From assembly GCF_000478175.1 (NCBI RefSeq), contig NZ_KI515776.1, positions 329,451 through 393,450 on the forward strand: 64,000 bases of DNA, written 5' to 3'. Under the pieces are notes generated by a model. That model was not told the DNA's origin. It saw nothing but the letters and a program-made list of their open reading frames with translations, and did no database searches. Below, piece by piece: positions 30,111 to 38,232 of this stretch; positions within the stretch are counted from its first letter, which is position 1; every line of letters starts with the position of its first letter. This DNA is from Corynebacterium sp. KPL1814. Lineage in GTDB: Bacteria > Actinomycetota > Actinomycetes > Mycobacteriales > Mycobacteriaceae. The translations under genes and the position numbers were made by a program.

Positions 30111-30726
30111 TCGTGAGTTCTCCGGGAAAATCATGTGTGGCCAGTGCGGTTCCTGGTACGGGTCGAAAACCTGGCATGCAGGCTCAAAATACGAGAAGCG
30201 GATCTGGCGATGCAACCACAAATACGCAGGCAAAATGAAATGCACGACACCACACCTGACCGACCAGCAAATCAAAGACACATTCGCCGAAGCCCTCAGG
30301 CAACTCGCGGCAAAGAGGAGCGCTGCGGTGGATGTTGAACCGCTTGTCCTCAAGCGGTTCAACACCAACAGCCTTGAAGCACAAGAACAAGCACTAGCAG
30401 GGCAAATCGGTGCGGCCGCCACGGCGATTGAAGACCTCATCATCGTGAACGCGCGCCAGCCACTCAACCAGGACGAATACCAGACACGGTTCAACGCCCT
30501 GGCCGAGCAGCACGAAAGACTATTAGCTGAGCACAAGAACATCGCAGGCCAGATCACCGACCTGCAGACCCGTCACAAAGCCTACGAACACTACCAGCAC
30601 CAGCTCGCCCAGATCGAAGACGAAGGCAATGTCAAATACAGCCCGTTCCGCTGGCACGCCCTCCTCGACCACGCCGAAGTCGGAACTGACGGCACGATAA
30701 CCTATGTGTTCAGAGACAGACAAGGT
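30111..30726 (+). pseudogene. C-terminal fragment of a large serine recombinase
   Basis: In-frame from the IS tip: REFSGKIMCGQCGSWYGSK and KRIWRCNHKYAGKMKC form the recombinase zinc ribbon. A coiled-coil region follows (about 30340-30610, rich in Glu, Gln and Leu), and the ending FRWHALLDHAEVGTDGTITY is that of phage-type integrases/recombinases. The catalytic N-terminal domain is missing because the IS3 arm ends at 30110. The 3' end is also cut, since the frame runs into the 3' end of the opposing nuclease gene at about 30727. It cannot be active. Confidence 0.8.
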
Positions 30727-32430
30727 TTATTTTACAGGCGGGGTGACAGGCTCTGTATACTTCCACAGCTCAGTCACAAACTCATCTTTCCAATTTTGCT
30801 TATGTCTGTACATTCGTGGGTCTATCCAGGTACCACGATCATCTAATTCATATTGGCGAAAGAGAATTGACGCACCGTCTTGTCCGCTGCTTACCTTATT
30901 GCCTCTATCACTTAGGAAACCTAACACATATTCAAGCTCATCAAAATTTTTCACACCATGCGACATAGAATTCACTCGAAATTCGAGGTATTTCTGGAAT
31001 TGGTCTGAAGTTTTGAGGGCACTAACCGCAAGGACTAGTGAGTACAGTGGAAAAATTCCGAAGTTTACTGACGAGTTTCCATCCGCAACCTCAGCGGCAT
31101 TCCAAAGCAACCCACCGTAGCTAGAGAAAGTCGTAATAAAACCAGCTACTTTATCGGCAAAAGCCTTGTCAGAGTCAGAAGGGCGCCAGCCACTCTTCCA
31201 GTGCGTTATTCTGGTAGCAAGTTGCGAAGCAGCCTTGGTTAAAACTACGGTGGCAAAATTTGCTGCAACGCTTGAATTGTTGACAGATAGTCGATTGGCT
31301 TTACATTCGCCAATGAAGACTGTCTGTGTTGAAGAACCAAGCACGTCGATATCGTCGGGATTCTTAGAACTCTTTGGGTTTATCAAATCCACAGAGGAAC
31401 GCCAATCAATACTGGAAGGACCCCATTTTTGAAGTAGAGCAGTCGTGACATCCTCGAGAACCTTCCCTCGTGAATGCTGGGGGCTTGCCTGAATACACAG
31501 CTGCAACAGAGCATCTTCGCGTTGCACAAACCAAGCGGATCTTCCGAGTGCTCGATATTTACCATCAAGCTCGACAAGAGGAAAGAACGTCGGTAGGTCG
31601 CTATTTAATGCATCTTGAATATTGGCAGGTGATATTGATCGGTGAGTTGCTGTTAGTTTTCGCAACAGCTCGTCCGGTACAGCATTTAGAAGCATGTCAC
31701 TGAAAGCTTCTGGTATAAAGTTTTTCCTATTAGCAATGGCTTCATTCAAAGAATCGGTTGCACTTACAGCATTCATATTGATTTGCTCAGCTATTTTTGA
31801 ATTAATACTTTCAGAAATACTGCAGCTGTCAGTATTTACCTCTGCCCACTTGCCTATTTCTTTTGTAATCTCGGCCGTGATCCACATCATACGTGTTTCA
31901 GGCTCTACGAGCCGATTTATTTCGAGCTGCTTAACAGCATTATGAAGGACCCGTTCATCATCATCCTCAAAGGCGGTGGAAGATATATGCAACTCTATGA
32001 GATGTGTCGCAACCCAACGCACATACTTATTGAACACCTTGAGCGCTTCGTATTGGGTGACCTTCTTTCCGTTGCCGAAAACTCCAATTAACCACGCACC
32101 TCGGGCGAGAGAAAAAGTCTCACCTCCCTTTGGAGTTCTATATTCGTTTAATCGATCATTACACTCGCCAAACAGGAGTTCTAAGGAGGCTCGAGGGTGA
32201 ATTTCTTCCAAAGCAATACAGAGTTCTTGGAGGGTATCATGCGCGCACTCTTCTATTGCTTTCCTTAAAATCTCGACTTGCTGGGATTCTCTTTTGTGCA
32301 GAGCAACCACATAATCGTGCCAGATAGTCCTGGCAGCCGCTGTCGCGTATCGTAAATGCGTGCGGTAAGCACTGTCGATAACTTTCTGGAGCATTTCGTC
32401 ATCGATCTGCGCCGTTTTGTCATTGGACAC
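30727..32430 (-). CDS. Orphan PD-(D/E)XK nuclease-like protein of unknown family
   Basis: 567 residues, intact. GTG 32430 is seven bases from a perfect AGGGAGG (32438-32444). Residues 1-300 look helical and match nothing I know. Residues 320-380 carry the order expected of a restriction-type nuclease fold: GKVLED (Glu326), then DDIDVLG (Asp362), then FIGECKAN (Glu375-x-Lys377). The C-terminal 150 residues are mixed and may complete the fold. It is AT-richer than the backbone genes, with more AAA/ATT/TTA-type codons, and sits with a recombinase stump between two inverted IS3 copies. Role in DNA restriction or mobile-element defence is inferred from motif and context only. Confidence 0.8.
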   Translation of the reverse strand: MSNDKTAQIDDEMLQKVIDSAYRTHLRYATAAARTIWHDYVVALHKRESQQVEILRKAIEECAHDTLQELCIALEEIHPRASLELLFGECNDRLNEYRTPKGGETFSLARGAWLIGVFGNGKKVTQYEALKVFNKYVRWVATHLIELHISSTAFEDDDERVLHNAVKQLEINRLVEPETRMMWITAEITKEIGKWAEVNTDSCSISESINSKIAEQINMNAVSATDSLNEAIANRKNFIPEAFSDMLLNAVPDELLRKLTATHRSISPANIQDALNSDLPTFFPLVELDGKYRALGRSAWFVQREDALLQLCIQASPQHSRGKVLEDVTTALLQKWGPSSIDWRSSVDLINPKSSKNPDDIDVLGSSTQTVFIGECKANRLSVNNSSVAANFATVVLTKAASQLATRITHWKSGWRPSDSDKAFADKVAGFITTFSSYGGLLWNAAEVADGNSSVNFGIFPLYSLVLAVSALKTSDQFQKYLEFRVNSMSHGVKNFDELEYVLGFLSDRGNKVSSGQDGASILFRQYELDDRGTWIDPRMYRHKQNWKDEFVTELWKYTEPVTPPVK

Positions 32431-32437
32431 TTTACTG

Positions 32438-32510
32438 CCTCCCTAAACTTGGGCCTGACCCCCGGACAGTGGACACGTCGGGGGTTAGCTATGCTGCTTT
32501 GGTCAGTGTA
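32438..32510 (-). promoter_or_regulatory. Start region of the nuclease gene inside the IS3 arm
   Basis: AGGGAGG at 32438-32444 is the ribosome-binding site. Only six bases separate it from the IS tip at 32451, so the promoter must lie in the IS arm. TACACT at 32505-32510 (minus strand) is a possible -10 box. Confidence 0.35.
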
Positions 32511-33156
32511 GCTGATGTGAGTGCTTCGAAGTCATCGGGAGCTAGAAGGTTGCACCACGAGTGTCGCCGGCGCGTGTTACAAGCGCATGCACCACCTAAA
32601 GACTTCCTGCCGGCAGATAATGGGATTGTCAAAGACTTTCCGATCACGCAGCACTTCCCGCTTTAAAGTAACGTTAAACGACTCTGCCAGGGCATTATCG
32701 GCACTAGTTCCTACCGCTGTCATGGACTGGCGCACACCCAACGACGAGCAATAGTTTCTAAAGGCTTGTGAGGTGTACACGCTGCCGTGATCGGAATGGA
32801 ATATAGCCCCGTCAAGACTGCCACGCACACCGTGTGCGTGGGCTAGAGCATCGATGACCAATAAGACACGCATGTGGTCTGCGAGTGCATAACCTGCAAG
32901 TTTGCGTGAATGAAGTGTCAATGACTGTAGCCACATACATGTTCTTGCCACCCTTACACGGCAGGTAGGTAATGTCGCCTACATACACACGGTCCGGCTC
33001 GTTGGCTGTGAATAAGCGGGCCTAGTACATCCGGCATGACACGGTGACCAGGTTTGCGCCTGGTAGTGATGCATCGACGCCGTTTTGTAAAGCCTCTAAG
33101 CCCCATGGCTTTCATAATTCGTGCGACCTTCTTGTGGTTGACCGGGGCATACGCCG
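32451..33156 (-). repeat. 706-bp inverted repeat, right arm
   Basis: Reverse complement of 29405-30110 with the same length. Homologous recombination between the arms would invert the 2,340-base segment holding the nuclease gene and the recombinase stump. Confidence 0.85.
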
Positions 33157-33352
33157 TGTCCTCCTTAAGGCTCGCAGCGATGCGTTTAACGCCGTAAAGA
33201 CCAAGCTCATCATCAAAGATGGTTGTGATTCTCGCACCAATAACGGCATCGCGTGTGAACTGTTCTCAGTATCTGGACATGGTGTTAGATTACCAATCTT
33301 GCTAACTCGACTGGGCTGGATATCAGGTGTCCACCACATGGGGGTCGGGTCC
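32451..33352 (-). mobile_element. Degenerate IS3-family copy B (right arm of the inverted pair)
   Basis: Bases 32451-33156 repeat copy A in reverse. Beyond that, copy B keeps more of the element: reading leftwards from 33340 there is the left end (TGGACACCTGATATCC), the orfA start (MSRY, then a TGA, then EQFTRDAV) joined by an internal deletion straight to orfB (IGARITTIFDDELGLYGVKR). OrfA is therefore nearly absent and orfB carries the same frameshifts as copy A. It cannot make its own transposase. Confidence 0.85.
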
Positions 33353-33439
33353 TTTCGAGTACGCCCGCTATGCACACTAATGTTGAGCAATGGATTTGCT
33401 GTCCACCACGAAATCTCATCTAATCCCCTAGGAGAACAC

Positions 33440-34771
33440 ATGACGCACCGCTCGGACGCAGAGGTTGATACGGCGAAGAAGCCGGCATCGTCAGGCACCG
33501 GTGTGCCGCAGGCCGGCAACCAGGAGGCGCGCCGGGCGGACCTGCGGCGGTGGAAGGCGATTGCGCTGTCGTTGCTTCTGCTGGCGGCGGTGATCTTTTT
33601 GGGGTGCTCGTGGTGGCAGGCATCGGAAAGCGGGGCGCCGGTGTGGGTCGGCTACGTGCGTGCGGCGGCGGAGGCAGGCATGGTCGGTGGCCTGGCGGAC
33701 TGGTTCGCAGTAACGGCACTGTTCCGCCGACCGATGGGCCTGCCCATCCCGCACACGGCGCTGATTCCGAATAATAAGGACCGCGTGGGCGATGCGCTGA
33801 AAGACTTCGTGGAGGAGAACTTCCTGACCGCGGATGCACTGAGCGCGAAGGTGCGGGAGGCCGAGCTGCCCCTGTGGCTGGCGCGCCAGGGGGCAGAACC
33901 CGGCAAGGCGGAGGAGGTCTCCGAATGGATTGGCCAGCGCGCCGCCAGCGTGGTGGAGGACCTCGACCCGGCTGAGGCGGAGCAGTTCATCCGCACCCAG
34001 GTCATGGACCGCCTGGCGGAGCCGGAGTGGGGCCCGCCATTGGGCCGGTTGCTGGAGGGCTATATCGCGGACGGCAAGGCGCGCCCGCTGGAGGATGACC
34101 TCATTGACTGGGCACACAAGAAGATTCTTGGCATGGAATCGACGGTGGTCACGGCCATCGATGAGCGCATGCCCGGGTGGGCGCCGCGCTTTGCCCGCGA
34201 GATGGTGGGGGACAAGGTCTATAACGAGCTCGTTAATTTCGCCGACGAGGTCCGCCGCGATGGCAACCACGAGGCTCGCCTGGCCATTCGCCGCAACCTA
34301 TCCAAGCTGGCTGCGGACCTGCAATGGGATGCGGATATGCGCGAGCGCATTGAGAACATCAAGCAAGAGATGCTGGCCTCTGACCAAGTGCAGCAGGCGC
34401 CGGCAGCGATGTGGCGCACGATTTCTACCACGCTCATTGATCAGTTCAATGACCCGGAGTCATTCCTGCGGCAGAAGATGACGGCCAAGGTGAAGGAATT
34501 GGCGCACCGATTGCTCGAGGATTCCGAGTTCTTGGCCCAGGCCAATGACCTCGTGGACAAGGCCGCGCGCTACGCGGTGGAGAAATTCGCCCCGGAGATC
34601 ATCGCGATCATCCCGGAGACCATCAAGCGCTGGGATGCGCAGGAGGCTTCGCAGAATATCGAGCTGATGGTGGGCAAGGATCTGCAATTTATTCGCCTTA
34701 ACGGCACGATCATCGGTTCCCTGGCAGGATTGGCCATATATGCTGTTAATCATCTCATTTTCGGCGCCTAA
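33440..34771 (+). CDS. DUF445 family membrane-anchored protein
   Basis: 443 residues. A hydrophilic N-terminus leads to a membrane segment near 40-60 (AIALSLLLLAAVIFLGCSWW) and the family signature GGLADWFAVTALFRRPMGLP, IPHTALIPNNKDRVGDAL. A long helical region fills the centre and a C-terminal hydrophobic hairpin (IRLNGTIIGSLAGLAIYAV) ends it. DUF445 proteins resemble YheB/YjiN; function is unknown. ATG 33440 has AGGAG upstream. The frame runs back into the IS remnant to 33044, which I exclude. The right border of the island lies about 90 bases before this gene, so its native promoter may have been altered. Confidence 0.88.
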   Translation: MTHRSDAEVDTAKKPASSGTGVPQAGNQEARRADLRRWKAIALSLLLLAAVIFLGCSWWQASESGAPVWVGYVRAAAEAGMVGGLADWFAVTALFRRPMGLPIPHTALIPNNKDRVGDALKDFVEENFLTADALSAKVREAELPLWLARQGAEPGKAEEVSEWIGQRAASVVEDLDPAEAEQFIRTQVMDRLAEPEWGPPLGRLLEGYIADGKARPLEDDLIDWAHKKILGMESTVVTAIDERMPGWAPRFAREMVGDKVYNELVNFADEVRRDGNHEARLAIRRNLSKLAADLQWDADMRERIENIKQEMLASDQVQQAPAAMWRTISTTLIDQFNDPESFLRQKMTAKVKELAHRLLEDSEFLAQANDLVDKAARYAVEKFAPEIIAIIPETIKRWDAQEASQNIELMVGKDLQFIRLNGTIIGSLAGLAIYAVNHLIFGA

Positions 34772-34804
34772 TGCGCCGGAATAATACGTCACACGGAGGA
34801 TTTC

Positions 34805-35239
34805 ATGACTGAGAAGAAGAAGCTTTTTGATTCCCTGAAGGAAGCCGGTGCGTCCGCGCTAAATACCGCCAAAGACTTCGGTGGCCGCCTGCAGGAAGAG
34901 CGCGAGAACCAGGGTGCGCAGGGCACGGGTGCGCAGGACCCACAGGGTGATAAGGACGGCATGCTGGATAAGGCCACCACTACCGCCAAGCAGTGGGGCG
35001 CGTCCATTAAGAAGGCTGCGGAAGAAACCCGCGACTCGGAGGCTTTCTCTGAAGCGAAGGACAAGTTCGCGGATGCGTACCAGGAAACCCGCGAGGGCGT
35101 GAAGGAAGCGTATGACTATGCCCAGGAACGCGTAAACGAGAAGAAGAACGCGTCCAAGAATGGTAATTCCGCTGCTGCGGGCACGGACGATAATATTATC
35201 GATGGCGAAGTTATCGATACCGACGAACCCACGAATTAA
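34805..35239 (+). CDS. Charged helical protein, actinobacterial family of unknown function
   Basis: 144 residues. It is highly charged and Ala/Lys/Glu/Gln-rich, with repeated short helices (EAGASALNTAKDFGGRLQEE, AYQETREGVKEAYDYAQERV) reminiscent of stress-associated LEA-like or YtxH-like proteins. It ends in an acidic tail (IIDGEVIDTDEPTN). No signal peptide or membrane segment. GGAGGATTTC precedes the ATG. It is 33 bases after the DUF445 gene and five bases before the DUF2516 gene, so the three form one operon. Confidence 0.8.
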   Translation: MTEKKKLFDSLKEAGASALNTAKDFGGRLQEERENQGAQGTGAQDPQGDKDGMLDKATTTAKQWGASIKKAAEETRDSEAFSEAKDKFADAYQETREGVKEAYDYAQERVNEKKNASKNGNSAAAGTDDNIIDGEVIDTDEPTN

Positions 35240-35244
35240 TCTGC

Positions 35245-35535
35245 ATGTACCTCTTACTTGACATTGCCTATAATTTTCCCATCTACTTCTTCCAGGTCCT
35301 GACCATTGTCGCCATTATCGGGGCTGTGCTCGCGGCATCTACGCGCGAGGACGCGTTTCGGGCCGGCGACCGCAAGGGTAAATGGGTATGGGTAGGCCTG
35401 CTTGCGGGCTCGGCGGTGGCGATGGCTACCGGCCTGGAATTCCTGGCGTGGATTGGCACGGTCATCACCGGTATCTACTGGTTTGACGTGCGCCCGCAGC
35501 TCAAGGCCATCATCAACGGCGACTACAGCTACTAA
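35245..35535 (+). CDS. DUF2516 family small membrane protein
   Basis: 96 residues with membrane segments at about 10-30 (IYFFQVLTIVAIIGAVLAAS) and 48-75, then WFDVRPQLKAII, the conserved end of actinobacterial DUF2516 proteins. Function is unknown. It sits in the DUF445 operon, two bases before the DeoC-like gene. Confidence 0.85.
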   Translation: MYLLLDIAYNFPIYFFQVLTIVAIIGAVLAASTREDAFRAGDRKGKWVWVGLLAGSAVAMATGLEFLAWIGTVITGIYWFDVRPQLKAIINGDYSY

Positions 35536-35537
35536 GC

Positions 35538-35981
35538 ATGAAAAATCTCCTGCACGCTTCCGCCGCTGAGGTCAGGGAGCAGGTCGCCGGGCAGCATGTT
35601 TTGGTCTCGCCGCACCACGTGACGGTAGCGGCCGCAGCTGAGCCGGCGGGCATTACCGCCGTGGCGGGCTATCCCACCGGCCGGCATCACACACTCATCA
35701 AGGCCTCTGAGGCCCGCTTGGCCATCCAGTCTGGCGCGGACGAGGTGTGGGTCAGCGTGGATGCCACGCTTGCCGATGCCACCCCAATCCTCTCCGAGCT
35801 CGTCGCCATCCGCGAGGCCTGCCCGGACCCTGCCCGTGTGGGCCTCATCCTGCCGGAGGCGGAACCGGCGCGGTCCCTCGCGGAAACCGCTGCCACCCAG
35901 GCCGGTTTTCATAAACTCGTCATAGAAAAAGGCAGCGAGCTTTCCAGCTCGCTGCCCGTCGTAGAATTTCCCACCGCCTAA
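35538..35981 (+). CDS. Shortened DeoC-like aldolase homologue
   Basis: 147 residues, against about 220 for deoxyribose-phosphate aldolase. The first 90 residues follow the DeoC fold (VLVSPHHVTVAAAAEPAGIT, AGYPTGRHHTLIKASEARLA, GADEVWVSVDATL). The C-terminal third that normally carries the Schiff-base lysine (KTSTGF-type motif) is missing; the protein ends AGFHKLVIEKGSELSSSLPV. It is the last gene of the DUF445 operon. Either it has lost aldolase activity or it uses a different lysine. No frameshift is visible that would restore the missing part. Confidence 0.75.
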   Translation: MKNLLHASAAEVREQVAGQHVLVSPHHVTVAAAAEPAGITAVAGYPTGRHHTLIKASEARLAIQSGADEVWVSVDATLADATPILSELVAIREACPDPARVGLILPEAEPARSLAETAATQAGFHKLVIEKGSELSSSLPVVEFPTA

Positions 35982-36022
35982 GTCGCTGCCTAGGCCGCCG
36001 CTCCCAAGGTCGGCCGATGCCT

Positions 36023-36826
36023 TTAGGCGGCCTTCTTCTGTTCGCCGCTTTCGTCTGAGAAGTGTTCCAAATCCTTCAATGGGACATCGGTGCCCGTAAA
36101 GGTGAGAGTGACCTTGCCATCGCCCACATCCACGGATTCGACCTGCAAGTCCTTGGCGATGAGCTCATCGGACATGCCTTCCTGCAGCGCCTCTGAAATG
36201 GAACTGGTTGCTTGCTCAGGCAGCGAGAGGCCAAAGATAGCGGCCTCGGTGGCATTGATCTCCAGCTTGCCGTCGCGGGCAATGGGCTTGAGCGAAAGGC
36301 TAGCCAAACCGCCGCCGAATTTCACTTCCAGCTCGTCGCTCTGGTCATTCGCGGTAATTTCAGTGACCACCATATTCCCAACGGTGTCGCTGCCGGATTG
36401 GTCTGAGATTCCTTTTTGGAAGCTAGCCAGCAGATAGTCATCCGGGACGGTGGTGGTGGCGCGGAGGGAGCCGGCCACGGGGTTATCCGTATCCGTCGAC
36501 ATATCCTCCACGTGGATTTCGGAGGCCGGTTGGCCTTTGATCTGCGATCCTTCGATCTGCAGGGTCGACGGCGTGGTCATATCCATCTGGGAAATCGAGC
36601 CGCTCAGCAGGCCAAAGAGGAGGGGGCTGCCGCCAAAGCTTACCGAGGGATCTTCCGTTGCCTCGATGCCTTCTTCTTTGGCGCTATTTTTAAACTCCTC
36701 GGTCATCTGATTACCAATGAACCAGCGCAGGCCAAACTCGGCGATGAGGATGATAATAAGCAGCGCTACGAGGACGCCTACGACAATTTTCCAAGCGAGC
36801 GATCCGCCCGATTTCTTTGCAGCCAT
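36023..36826 (-). CDS. DUF2993 (LmeA-like) membrane-anchored lipid-binding protein
   Basis: 267 residues. One N-terminal membrane anchor (WKIVVGVLVALLIIILIAEF, about 10-30) is followed by an extracytoplasmic beta-rich domain with the SVSFGGSPLLFGLLSG motif typical of DUF2993. Mycobacterial LmeA of this family binds phospholipid and affects lipomannan elongation, so a role in envelope glycolipids is plausible. ATG 36826 (MAAKKSGGS) is chosen although no good ribosome-binding site precedes it; the frame continues to 36862. It is convergent with the DeoC-like gene. Confidence 0.82.
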   Translation of the reverse strand: MAAKKSGGSLAWKIVVGVLVALLIIILIAEFGLRWFIGNQMTEEFKNSAKEEGIEATEDPSVSFGGSPLLFGLLSGSISQMDMTTPSTLQIEGSQIKGQPASEIHVEDMSTDTDNPVAGSLRATTTVPDDYLLASFQKGISDQSGSDTVGNMVVTEITANDQSDELEVKFGGGLASLSLKPIARDGKLEINATEAAIFGLSLPEQATSSISEALQEGMSDELIAKDLQVESVDVGDGKVTLTFTGTDVPLKDLEHFSDESGEQKKAA

Positions 36827-36875
36827 GACTACCAGTGTGGCGCATGAGGCGGCCGGTGGCAATGTGTGCTGGATA

Positions 36876-37685
36876 TTAGCGGGGCGCGATGCTCTCCCAG
36901 CTCACAGTGAGCGTATTATCGCGCAGCCGGCGGCGGGGAGGCTGGAGGTTAAAAGGGGCATCGGCAAGCAAGGCGTGTGCCATGCGCCACCGCACCCGCG
37001 GGCCGTGCGGGGCCCACCCGGCGGCGCGATCCCAGGCCCTATCAGCGGCTTGCAGGAGCTCGTGGATGGGCTCGCCGGGCACATTGCGGTGGATGAGCAC
37101 CTTGGGCAGGCGCTCGGCCACATCAGAGGGGCGGGTCACGTCGAAAGGATCCCATGCGAGCGTCAACGTCTTTGGGCCATGCTGATCGAGCAGGATCCAC
37201 GCCGCGCGCCGGCCCAGTTCATCGCAGGTACCCTCCACGAAGAACCCGCCAGGAGCCAGGCGGGAACACACCGTTTGCCAGGCCTCCGCAACCTGGTCCA
37301 CATCGTATTGGCGCAGCACATTAAAGGCGCGCACCACCTGCGGCCGGTAGCCCGCCAGCTCAAATCCGCCCAGCTCAAAGCGCACGCCATCGCGTGGCGG
37401 CAGCACCCTGTCCGGGTGGATTTCCAGCCCGCGCACATCCACGCGGGGGTTGATGCGGCGCAGCCACCGCGCCCACTCCACGGTGGTGGTATGGGAGGCG
37501 CCATAGCCCACGTCGAGCGCGAGCGGGGTGCGCACGTGGCGCAGCAACGCCGAGATTTCCGGGTGCGCCATCATCCACCTATCGCAGCGCCGCAGCCGGT
37601 TGTAGTTGGTGGTGCCGCGGGTAATAACGCCAAAAGGCCGACCCGCTGCTGCGCTGGCGCGCAGGTTATGAGCGTGGTCGGCCAT
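36876..37685 (-). CDS. Class I SAM-dependent methyltransferase-like protein
   Basis: 269 residues. A Rossmann methyltransferase core is visible: motif I LALDVGYGASHTTTVEW near residue 55, an acidic residue after the second strand (VRGLEIHPDRVL), and the RLAPGGFFVEGTCDELGRR block after it. The substrate cannot be told. It lies between a DUF2993 membrane protein and a DUF2505 protein in the same direction, an arrangement near murB that recurs in corynebacteria. Confidence 0.82.
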   Translation of the reverse strand: MADHAHNLRASAAAGRPFGVITRGTTNYNRLRRCDRWMMAHPEISALLRHVRTPLALDVGYGASHTTTVEWARWLRRINPRVDVRGLEIHPDRVLPPRDGVRFELGGFELAGYRPQVVRAFNVLRQYDVDQVAEAWQTVCSRLAPGGFFVEGTCDELGRRAAWILLDQHGPKTLTLAWDPFDVTRPSDVAERLPKVLIHRNVPGEPIHELLQAADRAWDRAAGWAPHGPRVRWRMAHALLADAPFNLQPPRRRLRDNTLTVSWESIAPR

Positions 37686-37716
37686 GGGAATCGGTGGATG
37701 CTAAGGCTGGGATGCC

Positions 37717-38208
37717 TTAGGATTTTTCAGAAATCCACTGTTCGGTCAGCTTGCCCTCGTTATCAAAGAGCTCCGAGAGGGATTCGCCCACCTTTGGCTC
37801 GATGGCTGCGCCCATCATCGGGATCTTCACGGAGATCTCGTTGGTGTAGGTCAGCTTGGTCATCTCACCCTCGCCGGCCAGGGAAATATCGCCCTTGAAG
37901 TCCACCGGGGTGCCCTTGACGTCTGCGGTGTAGTTGACGTCAGCGGCCTGGCCGTTGAGCTCGCCCACGGTGACCACGCGCTTGACCTTGAGATCCTGCG
38001 AGACCATGGCGCGCACTGCCTCTGGCAAGAGGGTGGTCGGAAGAACCTCGTAGAGCGTTGCTACGTTATCGGAGAAATCGTGAACCTGGCCTGCCTCAGG
38101 GGAAAGGTTTGCCACGATGTACTCCCAGTATCCCTGGGTGAGCAGCGCCTTGTGAACCATGTCGATAGGCTGATTGATGGTTACGGTGTTTTCACTACGA
38201 GTTGACAT
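37717..38208 (-). CDS. DUF2505 family protein (START-like)
   Basis: 163 residues. The fold pattern is that of SRPBCC/polyketide-cyclase-like lipid pockets (NTVTINQPIDMVHKALLTQG, then alternating strands with VKIPMMGAAIEPKVGESLSE). Function is unknown. The frame is open far upstream through murB, but the family N-terminus is MSTRSENTV at ATG 38208. No ribosome-binding site precedes it; TAGTCT ends seven bases before the ATG on this strand, so the mRNA may be leaderless. Confidence 0.85.
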   Translation of the reverse strand: MSTRSENTVTINQPIDMVHKALLTQGYWEYIVANLSPEAGQVHDFSDNVATLYEVLPTTLLPEAVRAMVSQDLKVKRVVTVGELNGQAADVNYTADVKGTPVDFKGDISLAGEGEMTKLTYTNEISVKIPMMGAAIEPKVGESLSELFDNEGKLTEQWISEKS

Positions 38209-38232
38209 GCTTAACAGACTACCTTGGTATAC
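38209..38232. promoter_or_regulatory. Overlapping divergent promoters of murB and the DUF2505 gene
   Basis: TACCTT (38220-38225, + strand) lies seven bases before the murB GTG at 38233. TAGTCT (38216-38221, minus strand) lies seven bases before the DUF2505 ATG at 38208. The two -10 boxes overlap by two bases and both transcripts would start at their start codons. Confidence 0.45.
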
